Below, one piece after another: positions 52,101 through 63,203 of a stretch of DNA of 64,000 nt. Source of the DNA: Embleya scabrispora (GTDB lineage Bacteria; Actinomycetota; Actinomycetes; Streptomycetales; Streptomycetaceae); NCBI RefSeq assembly GCF_002024165.1, contig NZ_MWQN01000003.1:124001-188000 (forward strand), given 5' to 3'. Every line of letters starts with the position of its first letter. Within the stretch, counting starts at the first letter, position 1. Both the position numbers and the translations under genes were made by a program. The notes beneath the pieces are model-generated. The model did no database searches. It was not told where the DNA came from and saw nothing but the letters and a program-made list of their open reading frames with translations.

Positions 52101-55100
52101 GACCTCGGTCGGCGTCGACGACAGCTTCTTCGCGCTGGGCGGCCACTCCCTGTCGGCGACGCGCCTGCTCACCCGGATCCGGACCGTGCTCGGCCGGGAG
52201 ACGGGCATTCGGACCGTGTACGAGGCACCGACCGTCGCGGCACTGGCCGCCCGGCTCGGCACGGCCGGCCCGGCACGGCCCCAGCTGGTCCCGGCTGTGC
52301 GGCCCGACCGGATCCCGCTGTCGTTCGCCCAGTCCCGACTGTGGTTCCTTCGACAATTCCAGGGGCCGATCGCCACATACAACGAGGGCATGGGGCTGCG
52401 TCTGCTCGGTGCCTTGGACGTCGCCGCCCTGCGCGCCGCGCTGCGCGACCTGGTGGGCCGGCACGAGGTACTGCGTACCGTGTTCCCGGCCGACGACGGC
52501 CATCCCTATCAGCACGTGCTCTCCGCCGACTCGGTCGACCTCGACCTGCCCGTGGTGCCGATCGACCCGGCCGACCTGGCACAGGACCTGGCCCGGGCCA
52601 CCCGGCGGGCGTTCGACCTGGAGTCGGAGATCCCGCTGCGCGCGCGGTTGGTCGCCCTGTCGCCCAGGGAACACGTCCTGTTGCTGGTGATGCACCACAT
52701 CGCCGGCGACGCCTGGTCGTTGCGTCCGCTGTTGGCCGATCTGGGCCGGGCATACACCGACCGCGCCGCCGGACGGGACCCCGACTGGGCGCCGCTCCCG
52801 GTCCAGTACGCCGACTACACCCTGTGGCAGCGGAACCGGCTCGGCTCGGCGGCGGATCCGGACAGTGTCCACGCCCGACAACTGGCCTACTGGCGGCGGG
52901 CCCTGGCCGAACTGCCGCAGGAGATCGGCCTCCCGTCGGACCGGCCCAGGCCCGCCCTGCCCTCCTACGCGGGCGACTCGGTTCCGCTGGAGATCCCGGC
53001 GCACGTGCACCTGGGGCTGGTGAACCTGGCCCGGGCACACGACGCGAGCACGTTCATGGTGCTCCAGGCCGTGCTGGCCGTGCTGCTGTCCAAGCTCGGA
53101 GCCGGCGACGACGTCCCCATCGGCGCGCCGGTGGCCGGACGTCTGGACGACGCGCTGGAGGACCTGGTGGGGTTCTTCACCAACACCCTCGTGGTGCGTA
53201 CGGACCTGTCGGGAGATCCGACCTTCACCGAGCTGCTCGCCCGGGTGCGGGAAACCTGCCTGGACGCCTACGCCCACCAGGACGTCCCCTTCGAACTGCT
53301 GGTCGGCGACCTGGCGGTGGAGCGTTCCCTGGCCCGGCATCCCCTGTTCCAGGTGGCGCTCGTGCTGCGCAACACGCGCTCGGGCGAACTGGTGCTGCCC
53401 GGCATCGAGGTGCGCCACGAGTCGGTGTGGACCGGCCTGTCCCCGTTCGACCTGGTGGTGGAGTTCGACGACGAGTCCGACGGGTCGCGGGGCCCCACCG
53501 GGCTGAGCGGCGCCCTGCTCTTCGGCACCGACCTGTTCGACCGGAGCACGGCGTTGTCCATCGCGGACCGGCTGCGGCGCCTGCTCGCACAGGTGGTGAG
53601 CGAGCCCACCCGCCGGATCGGCGCGTTCGAACCGTGGGCGCCCGGCGAGCGCGAGCGGGTGGTGCGGGACTGGAACGACACGGATCACCCGGTGATCGCG
53701 GCCACGCTGCCGGCCCTGTTCGAGTCCCGGGTCGAGCAGGGCCCCGAGCGCACGGCGGTCACCGCGCCCGACGGGAGCATGACGTACCGCGAGTTCAACG
53801 CCCGGGTGAACCGGCTGGCGAGGCTGCTGGTGGCCGCCGGGGTGGGGCCCGAATCCGTGGTCGCCCTGGCCGTGCCGCGCTCGCTCGACCTGGTGGCGGC
53901 GGTGTGGGCGGTGCTCAAGGCGGGTGCGGCGTACCTGCCGCTGGATCCGCAGTATCCGCCCGAGCGGATCGCCTTCCTCCTCGACGACGTCCGGCCGGCC
54001 CTGCTGCTGACCACCGTGCGCACGAGTGCGGAACTGCCGCCCGGCGTCCCGCGCCTGCTCCTGGACGACCCGCGGACCGGCGCCGCGGCGGCGGCCGAGT
54101 CGGCCGACGACCTGCGCGACGACGAACGGACCGGGCCGTTGTCGGCGCTGCACCCGGCGTATGTGATCCACACGTCCGGCTCCACCGGCAGGCCCAAGGG
54201 CGTCACCATGGGTACGGGTGCGATGGTGAACCTGGTGCAGGCACACGCCCGGTGGGTCCGGCGGGAGCGGACGGGCATCGGCGGCCCGGTGGCGCAGTTC
54301 GCGGCGATCAGCTTCGACGTCTCGGCCTGGGAGATCATCGAGACCCTCACCTCCGGCAGGCACCTGGTCGTCCCCGACGACGAGGTCCGGCGCGACCCGG
54401 CGGCGTTCACCAGATGGCTGGACAAGCACGAGGTGGAGCAGTTCTGCGCGCCGAACGTGATGGTGGAGGCGGTGTGCGAGGCGGCCCTGACCCAGGGGTT
54501 GGCGCTGCCGGCACTGCGCGACATCGGACAGGGCGGCGAGGTGCTGCGACTGACCCCCGGGGTCCGGGAGTTCCTGTCCGCGCGGCCGAAGGTGCGGCTG
54601 CACAATCTGTACGGCCCCACCGAGACGCATCTGGTGACCGCCTTCTCGCTGCCGGCGGACCTGACGCACTGGGAGTCCTCGACCGCGCCGCTGGGAACGC
54701 CGATCTGGAACACCCGGACGTACGTGCTGGATCGGACCCTGCGGCCGGTTCCGCCGGGGGTGACCGGTGAGTTGTACATCGCCGGCGCGGCCCTGGCCCG
54801 CGGGTACTGGAATCGTCCCGGTCTGACCGCCGACCGGTTCGTGCCGAACCCCTTCGACGGCCCCGGCGAGCGCATGTACCGCACCGGCGACCTGGTGCGC
54901 TGGTCCGGCGACGGTCGGCTGGACTATGTGGGCCGCGTCGACGATCAGGTCAAGGTGCGCGGGTTTCGGATCGAGCCCGGAGAGGTGGAAGCGGTGCTCG
55001 GCCGGCACCCGGACGTCGACCGGGTCGCGGTCGTCGTGCGCGAGGACCGGGCGGGAGAGAAGCGGCTGGTCGCCTACGTCGTGCCGGCCGCGGGCACCCG

Positions 55101-55566
55101 TCCGGACCCGGTCGTGCTGCGCCGCTTCGTGGCCGAGTCGGTGCCGGACTTCCTGGTGCCCACCGCCGTGCTGATCCTGGCCGACCTGCCGCTGACCGTG
55201 AGCGGCAAGGTCCATCGCCGGGCGCTGCCCGCCCCGGACTTCGCGCAGTTCGCCTCGACCCGGGCACCGGCCACGCCGGAAGAGGAGGCCCTGTGCGCGC
55301 TGTTCGCGGACGTACTGCGACTGGAGCGGGTCGGACCGGACGACTCCTTCTTCGACTTCGGCGGTCATTCGCTCCTGGCCACCCGACTGACGAGCCGGAT
55401 CAGGACCGTGCTGGGCATCGACGTCGAGGTGGGCGCGGTGTTCGAGGCGCCGACGCCGGCGGCGCTGGCCGCCCGGATCAAGGGCACGAAACGTTCGCGC
55501 CGGCCGGCGTTGCGGCGGATGCCCCGCCCGGGGCCCGCGGCCGAGGAACGGAGCGACGGCTCGTGA
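49147..55566 (+). CDS. NRPS, two modules: C-A-T-C-A-T
   Basis: 2139 residues. Domains: C1 ~1-440 (HHIVNDG at ~139), A1 ~450-950 (core [11 protein letters not shown] ~617, YGPTETT, YRTGDLV), T1 with [10 protein letters not shown] (Ser ~1000), C2 ~1045-1490 (HHIAGDA, Ala replacing the usual Gly), A2 ~1500-2020 (core ~1676, YGPTETH), T2 with [10 protein letters not shown] (~2072). No epimerisation domain. C1 at the N-terminus resembles EntF/DhbF-type C domains that take an acyl group from a separate carrier, fitting the free A-T protein at 61370. Specificity residues by eye: A1 D-G-L-H-V-A-G-V-D, A2 D-V-A-F-I-Q-L-L-V; neither matches a code I can name. Confidence 0.95.
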   Translation: MSDRSAGRIELMAGQRGLWYAHRFDPESPILNEGEYLDIDGSLDIGLFEEALRQTVSEAETLRLRFLEDEDGLRQEVDPDLEHRLHVVDVSADRDPHRSALEWMSADLARPRDLERGPLVTFALFKLHDRRFLWYQGCHHIVNDGFGFPLVVARVAELYTALFEGGSADGEPFESVQVLVDADAAYRASPAFDEDRRYWLDLLADRPRPVSLAGGAVRGPARARRRETRSLDPAAADRLRSACRGFGTNLAGLAVAATALFAARATGETDVVIGFAVPGRGPGIEQSIPGVVANVVPIRLSVHPETTLADLLDRSLVQVLEAMRHQRYRYEDIRHDLGLAPGEVPWAVSLNVMPFDYRATLAGRPFVAHNLATGPFEEISLNLWDISRDGSLQLAVDTDPDRFDERTHAGCARLLDEALDRVVDTPGDTPLGRIDVLPADVRRLLLTRWNPPSAPLPPRTLSELLAEQALRTPERTALVYGDTSLTYAELRARAARLARVLTERDVGPERFVAVLLPRTPAGVVAFLAILTAGGAYVPIDPGYPPERVAYMLDDARPALVVTTADLARGLPPGWTGPRCLVVDEVTGAADPTPLAESRDAPAPDLLPTHPAYVIYTSGSTGRPKGVVIEHRSIARYVAHAVQAYGVGEQDRVLAAYAFTFDGSMLELWVSLATGARIVLADDDQRLDAEALQRLMAAHRVTVAHLSPALMHLLRPDELPALRTVSAGGERVPATLVDQWAADGREFWNGYGPTETTVDAAQKLCVAPSDGRSPPIGPPVAHATAYVLDAGLHLLPPGTVGELYIAGPGLARGYLRRPGLTAERFVPNPFGAPGSRMYRTGDLVRWTSDGDLDFVGRADRQVKIRGFRIEPGEVQAALARCVGVAAALAVVREDPGTDKRLVGYLVPAAGTRPDIAAIRAQVAGFLPDYMVPAAFVVLDALPLTTAGKVDERALPAPSRQAPSGGREPGTPAEKALCAIFAEVLGLTSVGVDDSFFALGGHSLSATRLLTRIRTVLGRETGIRTVYEAPTVAALAARLGTAGPARPQLVPAVRPDRIPLSFAQSRLWFLRQFQGPIATYNEGMGLRLLGALDVAALRAALRDLVGRHEVLRTVFPADDGHPYQHVLSADSVDLDLPVVPIDPADLAQDLARATRRAFDLESEIPLRARLVALSPREHVLLLVMHHIAGDAWSLRPLLADLGRAYTDRAAGRDPDWAPLPVQYADYTLWQRNRLGSAADPDSVHARQLAYWRRALAELPQEIGLPSDRPRPALPSYAGDSVPLEIPAHVHLGLVNLARAHDASTFMVLQAVLAVLLSKLGAGDDVPIGAPVAGRLDDALEDLVGFFTNTLVVRTDLSGDPTFTELLARVRETCLDAYAHQDVPFELLVGDLAVERSLARHPLFQVALVLRNTRSGELVLPGIEVRHESVWTGLSPFDLVVEFDDESDGSRGPTGLSGALLFGTDLFDRSTALSIADRLRRLLAQVVSEPTRRIGAFEPWAPGERERVVRDWNDTDHPVIAATLPALFESRVEQGPERTAVTAPDGSMTYREFNARVNRLARLLVAAGVGPESVVALAVPRSLDLVAAVWAVLKAGAAYLPLDPQYPPERIAFLLDDVRPALLLTTVRTSAELPPGVPRLLLDDPRTGAAAAAESADDLRDDERTGPLSALHPAYVIHTSGSTGRPKGVTMGTGAMVNLVQAHARWVRRERTGIGGPVAQFAAISFDVSAWEIIETLTSGRHLVVPDDEVRRDPAAFTRWLDKHEVEQFCAPNVMVEAVCEAALTQGLALPALRDIGQGGEVLRLTPGVREFLSARPKVRLHNLYGPTETHLVTAFSLPADLTHWESSTAPLGTPIWNTRTYVLDRTLRPVPPGVTGELYIAGAALARGYWNRPGLTADRFVPNPFDGPGERMYRTGDLVRWSGDGRLDYVGRVDDQVKVRGFRIEPGEVEAVLGRHPDVDRVAVVVREDRAGEKRLVAYVVPAAGTRPDPVVLRRFVAESVPDFLVPTAVLILADLPLTVSGKVHRRALPAPDFAQFASTRAPATPEEEALCALFADVLRLERVGPDDSFFDFGGHSLLATRLTSRIRTVLGIDVEVGAVFEAPTPAALAARIKGTKRSRRPALRRMPRPGPAAEERSDGS

Positions 55567-55600
55567 TCGACTCGGACCGCACCCACCTGGGGTACCGCTG

Positions 55601-58600
55601 ATGATTCCGCTGTCGTACGCGCAACACCGGATCTGGTTCCTCAACAAGCTGGACGACGGGACGGGCTACCGCATCCCGTTGGTGTACCGACTCGTCGGGG
55701 AGCCGGACGTGGCGGCGCTGCGGGCCGCGTTCACCGATGTCCTGGCCAGACACGAGAGCCTGCGCACGGTCTTTCCCGAGTCCGACGGCGCCCCCCGCCA
55801 AGTGGTCCTGGAGGACTCCGCGGCCTGGCCGGTCCTGGCGGTCGAACGCATTCGGCCGTCGGAACTGCCCGAGGTCCTTCGAGCCGCGGGAGCGCACGTC
55901 TTCGACCTCACCACCGAAGCGCCCGTGCGGTTCGCCCTGTTCTCGCTCGGACCGGACGAGCACGTCCTGCTGATCCTGCTGCACCACATAGCGGCGGACG
56001 GCTGGTCGCGGGAACCACTCCTGCGCGACCTGGCGACCGCCTATGGGGCGCGGTGCGCGGGGCGGGCGCCGGGCTGGGATCCGCTGCCGGTCCAGTACAT
56101 CGACTACACCCTGTGGCAGCGTGAACTGCTCGGCGACGAGGCTGATCCGAACAGTCTGATCAGCGAGCAACTGGCCTACTGGCGCGACGCCTTGGCCGGC
56201 ATCCCGGAAAATCTGTCGCTGCCCGCGGACCGGCCTCGGCCGGCCGCGGCCTCCCATCGCGGCGAGACGATCCCGATGCTGATCGCACCGCGCACGCACC
56301 TGGCCCTGATCGAGCTGGCCAGACAGGAGCGGGTCAGTCTCTTCATGGTGTTGCAGGCCGGGCTCGCCGCCCTGTTGACCCGGCTGGGCGCCGGCACCGA
56401 CATCCCCATCGGCTCGGCCGTCGCCGGCCGGTCCGACGAGGCGATGGACGATCTGGTGGGGATGTGCGTCAACACGCTGGTGCTGCGCACCGACACCGCC
56501 GGTAATCCGTCGTTCCGGCAACTCCTGGCCCGGGTACGGGAGACGGACCTGGCGGCGTACGCACGTCAGGACGTGCCGTTCGAACGGCTCGTCGACGTGC
56601 TCGCCCCCTCCCGCTCGGCGGCGTGGAACCCGCTGTTCCAGGTCATGCTCGTCCTGGAGGACCGCACCCCGAACCTCCCGTACCTCCCGGGCCTGCCGGC
56701 CACCGAGGAACCGATCGACAACCCGGACTCGAAAGTCGACCTGTCGCTCCACCTGCGGGAGCGGCAGACCGACGACGGCAGCCCCGACGGCCTGGAAGGC
56801 GGCCTGGAGTTCGCTCGCGACCTGTTCGACTCGATCACCGCCGAACACATGGTCGAACGGCTGGAGTCGGTGCTCGCGGCCATGGCCGCGGACCCGGACC
56901 GCTCCATCGGCGACGTGGAGATTCTCCGGCCCGGTGAGCGCGGCGCCCTCCTCGGCGCGTGCCGCCCGACCCCGGCTCGAACCCGGGAGCAGTTGCTCCC
57001 CGGGCTCTTCGAGGCGCAGGTGGCGCGTACTCCGGAGGCGACGGCACTGATCGCCGGGCAGGCACGGACGACCTACCGGGCGCTGAACGCGCGGGCCGAC
57101 CGGCTGGCCCGATGGCTGACCGGCCGGGGTATCGGCGCCGAGGACATCGTGGCGCTGCTGCTGCCCCGCTCCGTCGACGCGGTCGTCGCCATGCTCGGCG
57201 TGCTCAAGGCCGGCGCCGCGTACCTGCCGGTGGACCCGGATTACCCGGCCGCCCGGATCGCCTTCATGCTCACGGACTCGGCGCCCACGCTGCTCATCAC
57301 CACGGAGAGCGCGGCCGGTCCGGCCTGGGCGGGCCCCGTCCCCGTTCTGGACATCGCCGCCTGGCAGCACGAGGCGGCGGATATGCCGCCCGAAGCGGGA
57401 CCGGCCCGCAGCGCGCGAGCCGGTGTGCCGCACGAGGCGAACGCCGCCTATGTGATCTACACCTCCGGTTCCACCGGCCGCCCCAAGGGCGTGGTGGTGG
57501 AACACCGTTCCCTGGCCGCCTATGTGGAACAGGCACGGGCGGCGTATGCGAGTGCGGCCGGGTCGAGCCTGGTCCATACCTCGCTGTCCTTCGACCTGAC
57601 GGTGACCGCCCTGTACACCCCGCTGGTGAGCGGCGGGCACGTGCGGTTGGGCGAGTTGGCCGGGCCCCACACCGGCCCGCTCCGCCCCTCCCTCCTGGAC
57701 GTCACGCCGAGCCATCTCGACCTGATGGCGGCGATGCCGGTGGATCCGTCGCCGACCCGATGCCTGCTGATCGGCGGTGAGGCGTTGCGCGGGCAGTCGC
57801 TGGCCGGGTGGCGGGAGCAACACCCGGACGTCGTGGTCCACAACCTCTACGGCCCCACCGAGGCGACCGTGGACTGTGCCCGGTTCCGGCTCGACCCGGG
57901 CGATCCCACACCGCCCGGACCGGTCCCCATCGGCCGCCCCCACGACGGCCTGGGCATGTACGTCCTGGACGAGCGGCTGCGCCCGGTGCCGAGCGGCGTC
58001 GCGGGCGAACTGTACGTGGCGGGTCCGGCCCTCGCGCGAGGCTATGCGGGCCGGTTCGCGCTGACGGCCGAGCGTTTCGTGGCGGATCCGTTCGGCCGGG
58101 CCGGTAGCCGGATGTATCGCACCGGTGATCTGGTCCGCCTGCGCTCCGACGGCGAACTCGAATACGTCGGGCGGGCGGACCACCAGATCAAGTTGCGCGG
58201 CCACCGCATCGAGTTGGGCGAAGTGGAGGCCGCGCTGCTGGCCCTGCCCGGGATCTCCCGGTGCGCGGTCGTGGTCCACGAGCGTTCTTCCGACGACAGA
58301 CGCCTGATCGGGTATGTCGTCCCGACCGGTCCGGTCGCGAGCGTGAGCCCGGCAGCCGTCCGGGCGGCCCTCGCCGACGCACTGCCCGCGCCGATGGTCC
58401 CCTCGGCCGTCGTGGTCCTTGCCCAACTGCCGGTCACACCACACGGCAAGCTCGACCGCGCCGCTCTTCCGCCGCCGGAGACCGACGCACCGGTGGGTGA
58501 CCGGCGGGTGCCGCGCACCCCGGCGGAGGTGTCGCTGTGCCAGGTGTTCGCCGAGGTGATCGGCGTCGACACGGTCGGCATCGACGACGGATTCTTCGAG

Positions 58601-59482
58601 CTGGGCGGGCACTCGCTGCTCATGCCGCGGCTGCTCACCCGGGCCAGGGAAGCCCTGGGGCTGGAACTGACCCTGAAGCAGTTGTTCGTGCGACCCACCG
58701 TGGCGCAGCTGCTCCGGGACCAGCCCGCGACGGCGGACCTGCTCGGTCCGCTGATCCGCCTACGCGGCGGAACGGGTCGGCCGCTGTGGTGCATCCATCC
58801 GGGGAGTGGCCTGGGCTGGAGTTACGCGGGCCTGCTGCCGTACATTCCGGCCCGACACCCGGTGTACGCCCTCCAGGCGCGCGGCCTCGACGGCTCCACC
58901 GCCCTGGCCGGCAGTTTCCCCGAGCTCGTCGAGGACTACTGCGCGCGGATCGTCGACATTCAACCGAACGGGCCCTATCTGCTTGCCGGTTGGTCCTTCG
59001 GCGGAGCCGCGGCCCATGCCGTCGCGGTCCGACTGCGCGCGTCGGGGCACGCGGTCGCTCTGCTCGCCGCCATCGACGCCTGGCCGGCGGGCGCCCATAC
59101 CGATCGCGACACCGAAGAGCCCTCCGACGTCCGGCTGGTGGCCTTCGACGGCGGGGAGGCGATGGCGGCCCTGGACGAGGAGTCGGTGGCCGCGCTGCTG
59201 CGGGCCACCGGCAACAACATCCGCCTCCTGCGGGATCCGGGCATCGTCCCGGAGTTCTTCGACGGCTCGCTGCTGCTCTTCGAGGCCGCGCCCGGCGGCC
59301 GGGAAACGCGGGCCGGGCAACGGTGGCGGTCCTGCGTCGGCGGGGACATCGCGGTGGTGCCGGTGGACAGCGAGCACCTGCGGATGATGCGCCCCGCGGC
59401 GCTGCGCGTGATCGGACCGGTCCTCGCCCGGGCGTTGCGATCGACGACGCCCCTGTCGCCGGCGATCAAGGAGCGGATCTGA
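55601..59482 (+). CDS. NRPS terminal module: C-A-T-TE
   Basis: 1293 residues. C3 ~1-440 ([18 protein letters not shown] at ~128), A3 ~450-960 ([11 protein letters not shown] ~620, YGPTEAT, YRTGDLV), T3 with [13 protein letters not shown] (Ser ~1003), then a thioesterase with GWSFGG (Ser ~1132) and the His in VDSEHLRMM. The A3 substrate pocket by eye is D-L-T-D-L-G-L-V-D; the D-L-T opening recalls Asx-type pockets but the rest does not. The TE ends the line by hydrolysis or cyclisation, so no reductive release. It follows the first NRPS after 34 bp in one operon. Confidence 0.95.
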   Translation: MIPLSYAQHRIWFLNKLDDGTGYRIPLVYRLVGEPDVAALRAAFTDVLARHESLRTVFPESDGAPRQVVLEDSAAWPVLAVERIRPSELPEVLRAAGAHVFDLTTEAPVRFALFSLGPDEHVLLILLHHIAADGWSREPLLRDLATAYGARCAGRAPGWDPLPVQYIDYTLWQRELLGDEADPNSLISEQLAYWRDALAGIPENLSLPADRPRPAAASHRGETIPMLIAPRTHLALIELARQERVSLFMVLQAGLAALLTRLGAGTDIPIGSAVAGRSDEAMDDLVGMCVNTLVLRTDTAGNPSFRQLLARVRETDLAAYARQDVPFERLVDVLAPSRSAAWNPLFQVMLVLEDRTPNLPYLPGLPATEEPIDNPDSKVDLSLHLRERQTDDGSPDGLEGGLEFARDLFDSITAEHMVERLESVLAAMAADPDRSIGDVEILRPGERGALLGACRPTPARTREQLLPGLFEAQVARTPEATALIAGQARTTYRALNARADRLARWLTGRGIGAEDIVALLLPRSVDAVVAMLGVLKAGAAYLPVDPDYPAARIAFMLTDSAPTLLITTESAAGPAWAGPVPVLDIAAWQHEAADMPPEAGPARSARAGVPHEANAAYVIYTSGSTGRPKGVVVEHRSLAAYVEQARAAYASAAGSSLVHTSLSFDLTVTALYTPLVSGGHVRLGELAGPHTGPLRPSLLDVTPSHLDLMAAMPVDPSPTRCLLIGGEALRGQSLAGWREQHPDVVVHNLYGPTEATVDCARFRLDPGDPTPPGPVPIGRPHDGLGMYVLDERLRPVPSGVAGELYVAGPALARGYAGRFALTAERFVADPFGRAGSRMYRTGDLVRLRSDGELEYVGRADHQIKLRGHRIELGEVEAALLALPGISRCAVVVHERSSDDRRLIGYVVPTGPVASVSPAAVRAALADALPAPMVPSAVVVLAQLPVTPHGKLDRAALPPPETDAPVGDRRVPRTPAEVSLCQVFAEVIGVDTVGIDDGFFELGGHSLLMPRLLTRAREALGLELTLKQLFVRPTVAQLLRDQPATADLLGPLIRLRGGTGRPLWCIHPGSGLGWSYAGLLPYIPARHPVYALQARGLDGSTALAGSFPELVEDYCARIVDIQPNGPYLLAGWSFGGAAAHAVAVRLRASGHAVALLAAIDAWPAGAHTDRDTEEPSDVRLVAFDGGEAMAALDEESVAALLRATGNNIRLLRDPGIVPEFFDGSLLLFEAAPGGRETRAGQRWRSCVGGDIAVVPVDSEHLRMMRPAALRVIGPVLARALRSTTPLSPAIKERI

Positions 59483-59483
59483 C

Positions 59484-61343
59484 ATGTGCGGCATCACCGG
59501 GTCCATGGTCCTGCGCAACGCCCGACCGACGACGGCCGAGGTACTGGAGCGGATGAGCGATACGTTGACGCACCGCGGCCCGGACGCGGCGGGCACCCTG
59601 ATCCAGGACGGCGTGGCGCTGGCCTGCCGCCGGCTGAGTCTGGTCGACCTCGCCGGCGGCGGGCAGCCGATGTCCAACGAGGACGGCAGCGTCACGATGG
59701 TGTGCAACGGCGAGATCTTCAACCACGTCGAGCTGCGCGCCCTGTTGCTCGCCCGGGGCCACCGGTTCGGGTCGTCCTGCGACGTCGAGGTGATCCTGCA
59801 CCTCTACGAGGACGAGGGGCCCGAGCTGTTGGCGCGACTCAACGGCCAGTTCGCGTTCGCGATCCACGACCGGCGCAGGCGACAGCTGTTCCTCGCGCGC
59901 GACCACGCCGGGATCGCTCCTCTGTACTACACGGACACCGGCGAGCACTTCGTCTTCGGATCGGAGATCAAGTCGATCCTGGAACACCCCGGTGTACCGC
60001 GCGACGTGGACCTCACCGGTCTGGACCAGGTCCTCACGTTCCCCGGGCTGGTGAGTCCGCGCACCATGTTCCGCGGCATCGAGAGCGTGCGCAACGGCCA
60101 CTACCTGATCGTGCGGGACGGTGTCGTCACCGACCGGTGCTACTGGGCCCTGGACTACCCCCGCGACGAGGTCGCGCACCGGCCCGACGAGTTCTACCCG
60201 GAACACCTGCGTGAACTGCTCACCCGGGCCGTTCGGCTCCGGATGCGAGCCGACGTCGAGGTCGGTTTCTATCTCAGCGGCGGCCTCGACTCCTCGCTGA
60301 TCGGCGCGCTGGCGTCGCAATCGGGACCCCCCGCCCACTCCTTCTCCATCACCTTCCCCGACGCGGCCATCGACGAGTCCGGATATCAGCGCCTGATGGC
60401 GACCAAGGTGGGGTCCGTGCACCACGAGGCGGTGTTCACGGAGCAGGACACCGTCGCCGAACTCCAGCGCATGGTGCGCCATGCCGAGTGCCCGGTGAAG
60501 GAGACCTACAACACCTGCTCGCTGGTCCTGTCGGCGCTCGCGCGAGAACACGGCGTCAAGGCGATCCTGACCGGCGAGGGGGCCGACGAACTCTTCGGCG
60601 GGTATCCCGGGTACCGGTTCGACGCGGGCGGGCGCGGCCCGGTGGTGTCGGGCGATCCGCTGGAGGACGCCTTCGAGGACGACCTTCGGGCCCGGCTGTG
60701 GGGCGACCCGGACCTCTTCTACGAGCGCCGGTACCACGCGTGGCGGGACGCGAAGGTCGAGCTCTACTCCGCGCAGGCCCGGGCCGCCTTCGAGGAGTTC
60801 GACTGTCTGCACCACCCGGTCGTCGACCACGAGCGCCTGGTGGGCAGGCCGCGGCTCAGTCAGCGCTCCTATCTGGACTTCACCCTGCGACTGTCGGACC
60901 ACCTGTTGACCGACCACGGGGACCGGATGGCCCTGGCCAATTCCGTGGAGGCCCGCTACCCGTTCCTCGATCGCGCCGTGCTCGATTTCGCCACGCGGAT
61001 TCCCAACCGGCTCAAGGTGGGCCCGCGGGGCGAGAAGCTCGTGCTGAAACAGGCCGCGGAGGGACTGGTCCCGCCGGAGATCATCCGCCGGGAGAAGTAC
61101 GGGTTCCGCGCGCCCGCGAGCCCTCGGCTGCTCCGGCGCAACGTCGAATGGGTCGACGACCTGCTGTCCCCGGCGCGCATCGCCCGTCAGGGCTACTTCG
61201 ATCCGGCGGTCGTGGAGCGGTTGCGCTCGCGCAGCCTGGACGCGGCCTTCGACCTGCATCCGCACCTGGACGACGATCTGTTGCTGGTCGTCCTGACGTT
61301 CGGAATTCTGCTGGACACCTTCAACCTTCCCGGTCACGTGTGA
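59484..61343 (+). CDS. Class B asparagine synthetase-like amidotransferase
   Basis: 619 residues, usual for AsnB. It begins MCGITG so Cys2 is the glutaminase nucleophile after Met removal. N-terminal Ntn domain: DTLTHRGPDAAG, CRRLSLVDLAGGGQPMSNED, FNHVELRALLLARGH. The synthetase domain holds the PP-loop YLSGGLDSSLIGALASQS and ILTGEGADELFGGYPGYRF. It should use glutamine and ATP to aminate a carboxylate. In an NRPS cluster it probably modifies a building block or the peptide rather than making free asparagine. ATG 59484 follows the NRPS stop by one base. Confidence 0.9.
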   Translation: MCGITGSMVLRNARPTTAEVLERMSDTLTHRGPDAAGTLIQDGVALACRRLSLVDLAGGGQPMSNEDGSVTMVCNGEIFNHVELRALLLARGHRFGSSCDVEVILHLYEDEGPELLARLNGQFAFAIHDRRRRQLFLARDHAGIAPLYYTDTGEHFVFGSEIKSILEHPGVPRDVDLTGLDQVLTFPGLVSPRTMFRGIESVRNGHYLIVRDGVVTDRCYWALDYPRDEVAHRPDEFYPEHLRELLTRAVRLRMRADVEVGFYLSGGLDSSLIGALASQSGPPAHSFSITFPDAAIDESGYQRLMATKVGSVHHEAVFTEQDTVAELQRMVRHAECPVKETYNTCSLVLSALAREHGVKAILTGEGADELFGGYPGYRFDAGGRGPVVSGDPLEDAFEDDLRARLWGDPDLFYERRYHAWRDAKVELYSAQARAAFEEFDCLHHPVVDHERLVGRPRLSQRSYLDFTLRLSDHLLTDHGDRMALANSVEARYPFLDRAVLDFATRIPNRLKVGPRGEKLVLKQAAEGLVPPEIIRREKYGFRAPASPRLLRRNVEWVDDLLSPARIARQGYFDPAVVERLRSRSLDAAFDLHPHLDDDLLLVVLTFGILLDTFNLPGHV

Positions 61344-61369
61344 ACGCGGGTCGAGCAAAGGAAACCGCA

Positions 61370-63202
61370 ATGGCGTTCGAACCGATCCAGTCGCTTGTCG
61401 CCCGCGCGATCGACCGCTTCCCCGACCGAGTCGCCGTACAGACCGCGCACGGCTCGCTGCGCTATCGCGAACTGGACCAACGCGTCGACGCCGTCGCGGC
61501 CGAGCTGTATCGGTGCGGAGCACGCCGCGCCTCCGTCGTCGCGGTCCTCGCCGGCGACCGGGCCGAGCTGACCGCGGCCCTGCTCGCCGTCCTGCGGCTG
61601 GGCGGTGTGGTGGTCCCCCTCGACGTGGGCACCCGGCCGGATCGGCTGGGCTGGATGCTGCGCGAGGCGGACCCCGATCTCCTGGTCGTCGGCGCCGACG
61701 ACGGCGACCTCGCGAAGGACGTGCGCGATATGTGCGACCGGGCCGGCCTGGTCGATCTCGGCACGGTCAAGGACCGGCCCGGGAACGACTACCCGCCCCA
61801 CGTGCCGGCGCCGGACGATCCCTGCTACCTGTTCTTCACCTCCGGCTCCACCGGCCGGCCCAAGGGGATCCTCGGCCGGCTGAGCGCGGTGGACCACTAC
61901 ATCCGCTGGGAGGCGGAGCTGCTCGGCGCCGGTCCCCGATGGCGGGTGGGCCAGCTGATCTCGCCCGCGTTCGACGCCGTGCTGCGCGACCTGCTCCTGC
62001 CGTTGAGCGTGGGCGCGACGGTATGCGTGCCGGCCGAGGACGTCCGGCTCGACCCGGTCGCCCTGTGCCGGTGGCTGGACCGGGAACGGATCGATCTGAT
62101 CCACTGCGTGCCCTCGGTCTTTCGCGCCCTGGCGGGCGCGATCGACACGGTCCGGCCGGGGTTCGAGGCACTGAAGTGCGTGGCCCTGTCCGGTGAGCGC
62201 GTGCTGCCCGCCGACGCCGCCGGCTGGTTCGACCGCTTCGGCGAGCGGATCCGGCTGCTGAACCTCTACGGGCCCTCGGAAACCACCATGACGAAGACCT
62301 TCCACTTCGTCACCGCCGCCGACGCGCGGAGCAGGTCCGTCCCGATCGGACGCCCGATGCCCGACACCGTCGTCCTGCTGCTCGACGAACGCGGCCGGGA
62401 GGTACCACCGGGGCGGGTCGGCGAGGTTCACCTGCGTACGGCCTACCGCAGCCTCGGGTACCACCGCAGGCCGCAGGAGACCGAACGCGCCTTCATCGCC
62501 GACCCCACCCGGCCCGGCGGCGGCGAAGTCGTCTACCGGACCGGGGACTTCGCGCGCCTGCTGCCCGACGGCACGCTCGACTTCCTCGGCCGCCGGGACC
62601 GACAGGTCAAGGTCGGCGGCGTGCGGGTGGAGCTGGACGGGGTTGAGCAGCTCCTGCGCGAGGACCCGTCGGTCGCCGAGGCGGCCGTCGTGTCGGTCGA
62701 GCCGGACGACGCCCCGCCGTACCTGTGCGCGTTCGTCGAGACCGGCACGGGGACGGACTCCGAGGAACTTCGCACTCGACTGGGCGAGCATCTGCGCGCA
62801 CACCTGCCGGACGGCGCGATCCCGGCGGTGATCGTGCCGCTGGAGCTCATTCCGCGCACCATCAGCGGCAAGATCGACCGCAAGGCGCTCACCGTGCCCG
62901 TGCGGTCCCCCGCCCGACCCGACGCGGACGCCGTCGCACCGCGCACAGCCACCGAACGCACGATCGCCGGGATCTGGGCGCGTACGCTGCCGGCCCCGGT
63001 CGACGACGTGCGCACCCGGTTCTTCGACGTGGGCACCTCGCTGGCCGTGATCTCGGTGCTGGCGCGGCTGACGGAGGAGTTCGGAGTGTCCGTCCCGCTG
63101 GCGGACTTCCTGGCGAACCAGACGATCGAGGGCCTGTCGAACCTGGTCGAGCGCTTGCTGCTCGCCGACGACGACGCCGACGACGACCTCTTCGGGAGCT
63201 GA
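61370..63202 (+). CDS. Free-standing adenylation-carrier (A-T) didomain
   Basis: 610 residues. The A domain has [16 protein letters not shown] (~157), LNLYGPSETTMTKTF, VYRTGDFARLL and TISGKIDRKAL; the carrier follows with FFDVGTSLAVISVLARL, the phosphopantetheine Ser being in GTS (~554). The acidic tail ends DDDADDDLFGS. It can charge its own carrier and pass the acyl group to a C domain or a tailoring enzyme; the EntF-like first C domain is the obvious acceptor. Pocket by eye: D-A-R-H-A-S-L-M-T, not a known code. AAAGGA upstream supports ATG 61370. Confidence 0.9.
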   Translation: MAFEPIQSLVARAIDRFPDRVAVQTAHGSLRYRELDQRVDAVAAELYRCGARRASVVAVLAGDRAELTAALLAVLRLGGVVVPLDVGTRPDRLGWMLREADPDLLVVGADDGDLAKDVRDMCDRAGLVDLGTVKDRPGNDYPPHVPAPDDPCYLFFTSGSTGRPKGILGRLSAVDHYIRWEAELLGAGPRWRVGQLISPAFDAVLRDLLLPLSVGATVCVPAEDVRLDPVALCRWLDRERIDLIHCVPSVFRALAGAIDTVRPGFEALKCVALSGERVLPADAAGWFDRFGERIRLLNLYGPSETTMTKTFHFVTAADARSRSVPIGRPMPDTVVLLLDERGREVPPGRVGEVHLRTAYRSLGYHRRPQETERAFIADPTRPGGGEVVYRTGDFARLLPDGTLDFLGRRDRQVKVGGVRVELDGVEQLLREDPSVAEAAVVSVEPDDAPPYLCAFVETGTGTDSEELRTRLGEHLRAHLPDGAIPAVIVPLELIPRTISGKIDRKALTVPVRSPARPDADAVAPRTATERTIAGIWARTLPAPVDDVRTRFFDVGTSLAVISVLARLTEEFGVSVPLADFLANQTIEGLSNLVERLLLADDDADDDLFGS

Positions 63203-63203
63203 C

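Noticed and set aside
50935-55647. Very long open frame on the minus strand (about 1570 codons) opposite the first NRPS
   Set aside because: It lies opposite a clear NRPS, has arginine/histidine/glutamine-rich shadow composition and no motifs or ribosome binding site. Long antisense frames are common at this GC content.
55478-58612. Second long minus-strand frame opposite the terminal NRPS module
   Set aside because: Same reason: a mirror of GC-biased codons of the real plus-strand gene, with no recognisable domain.
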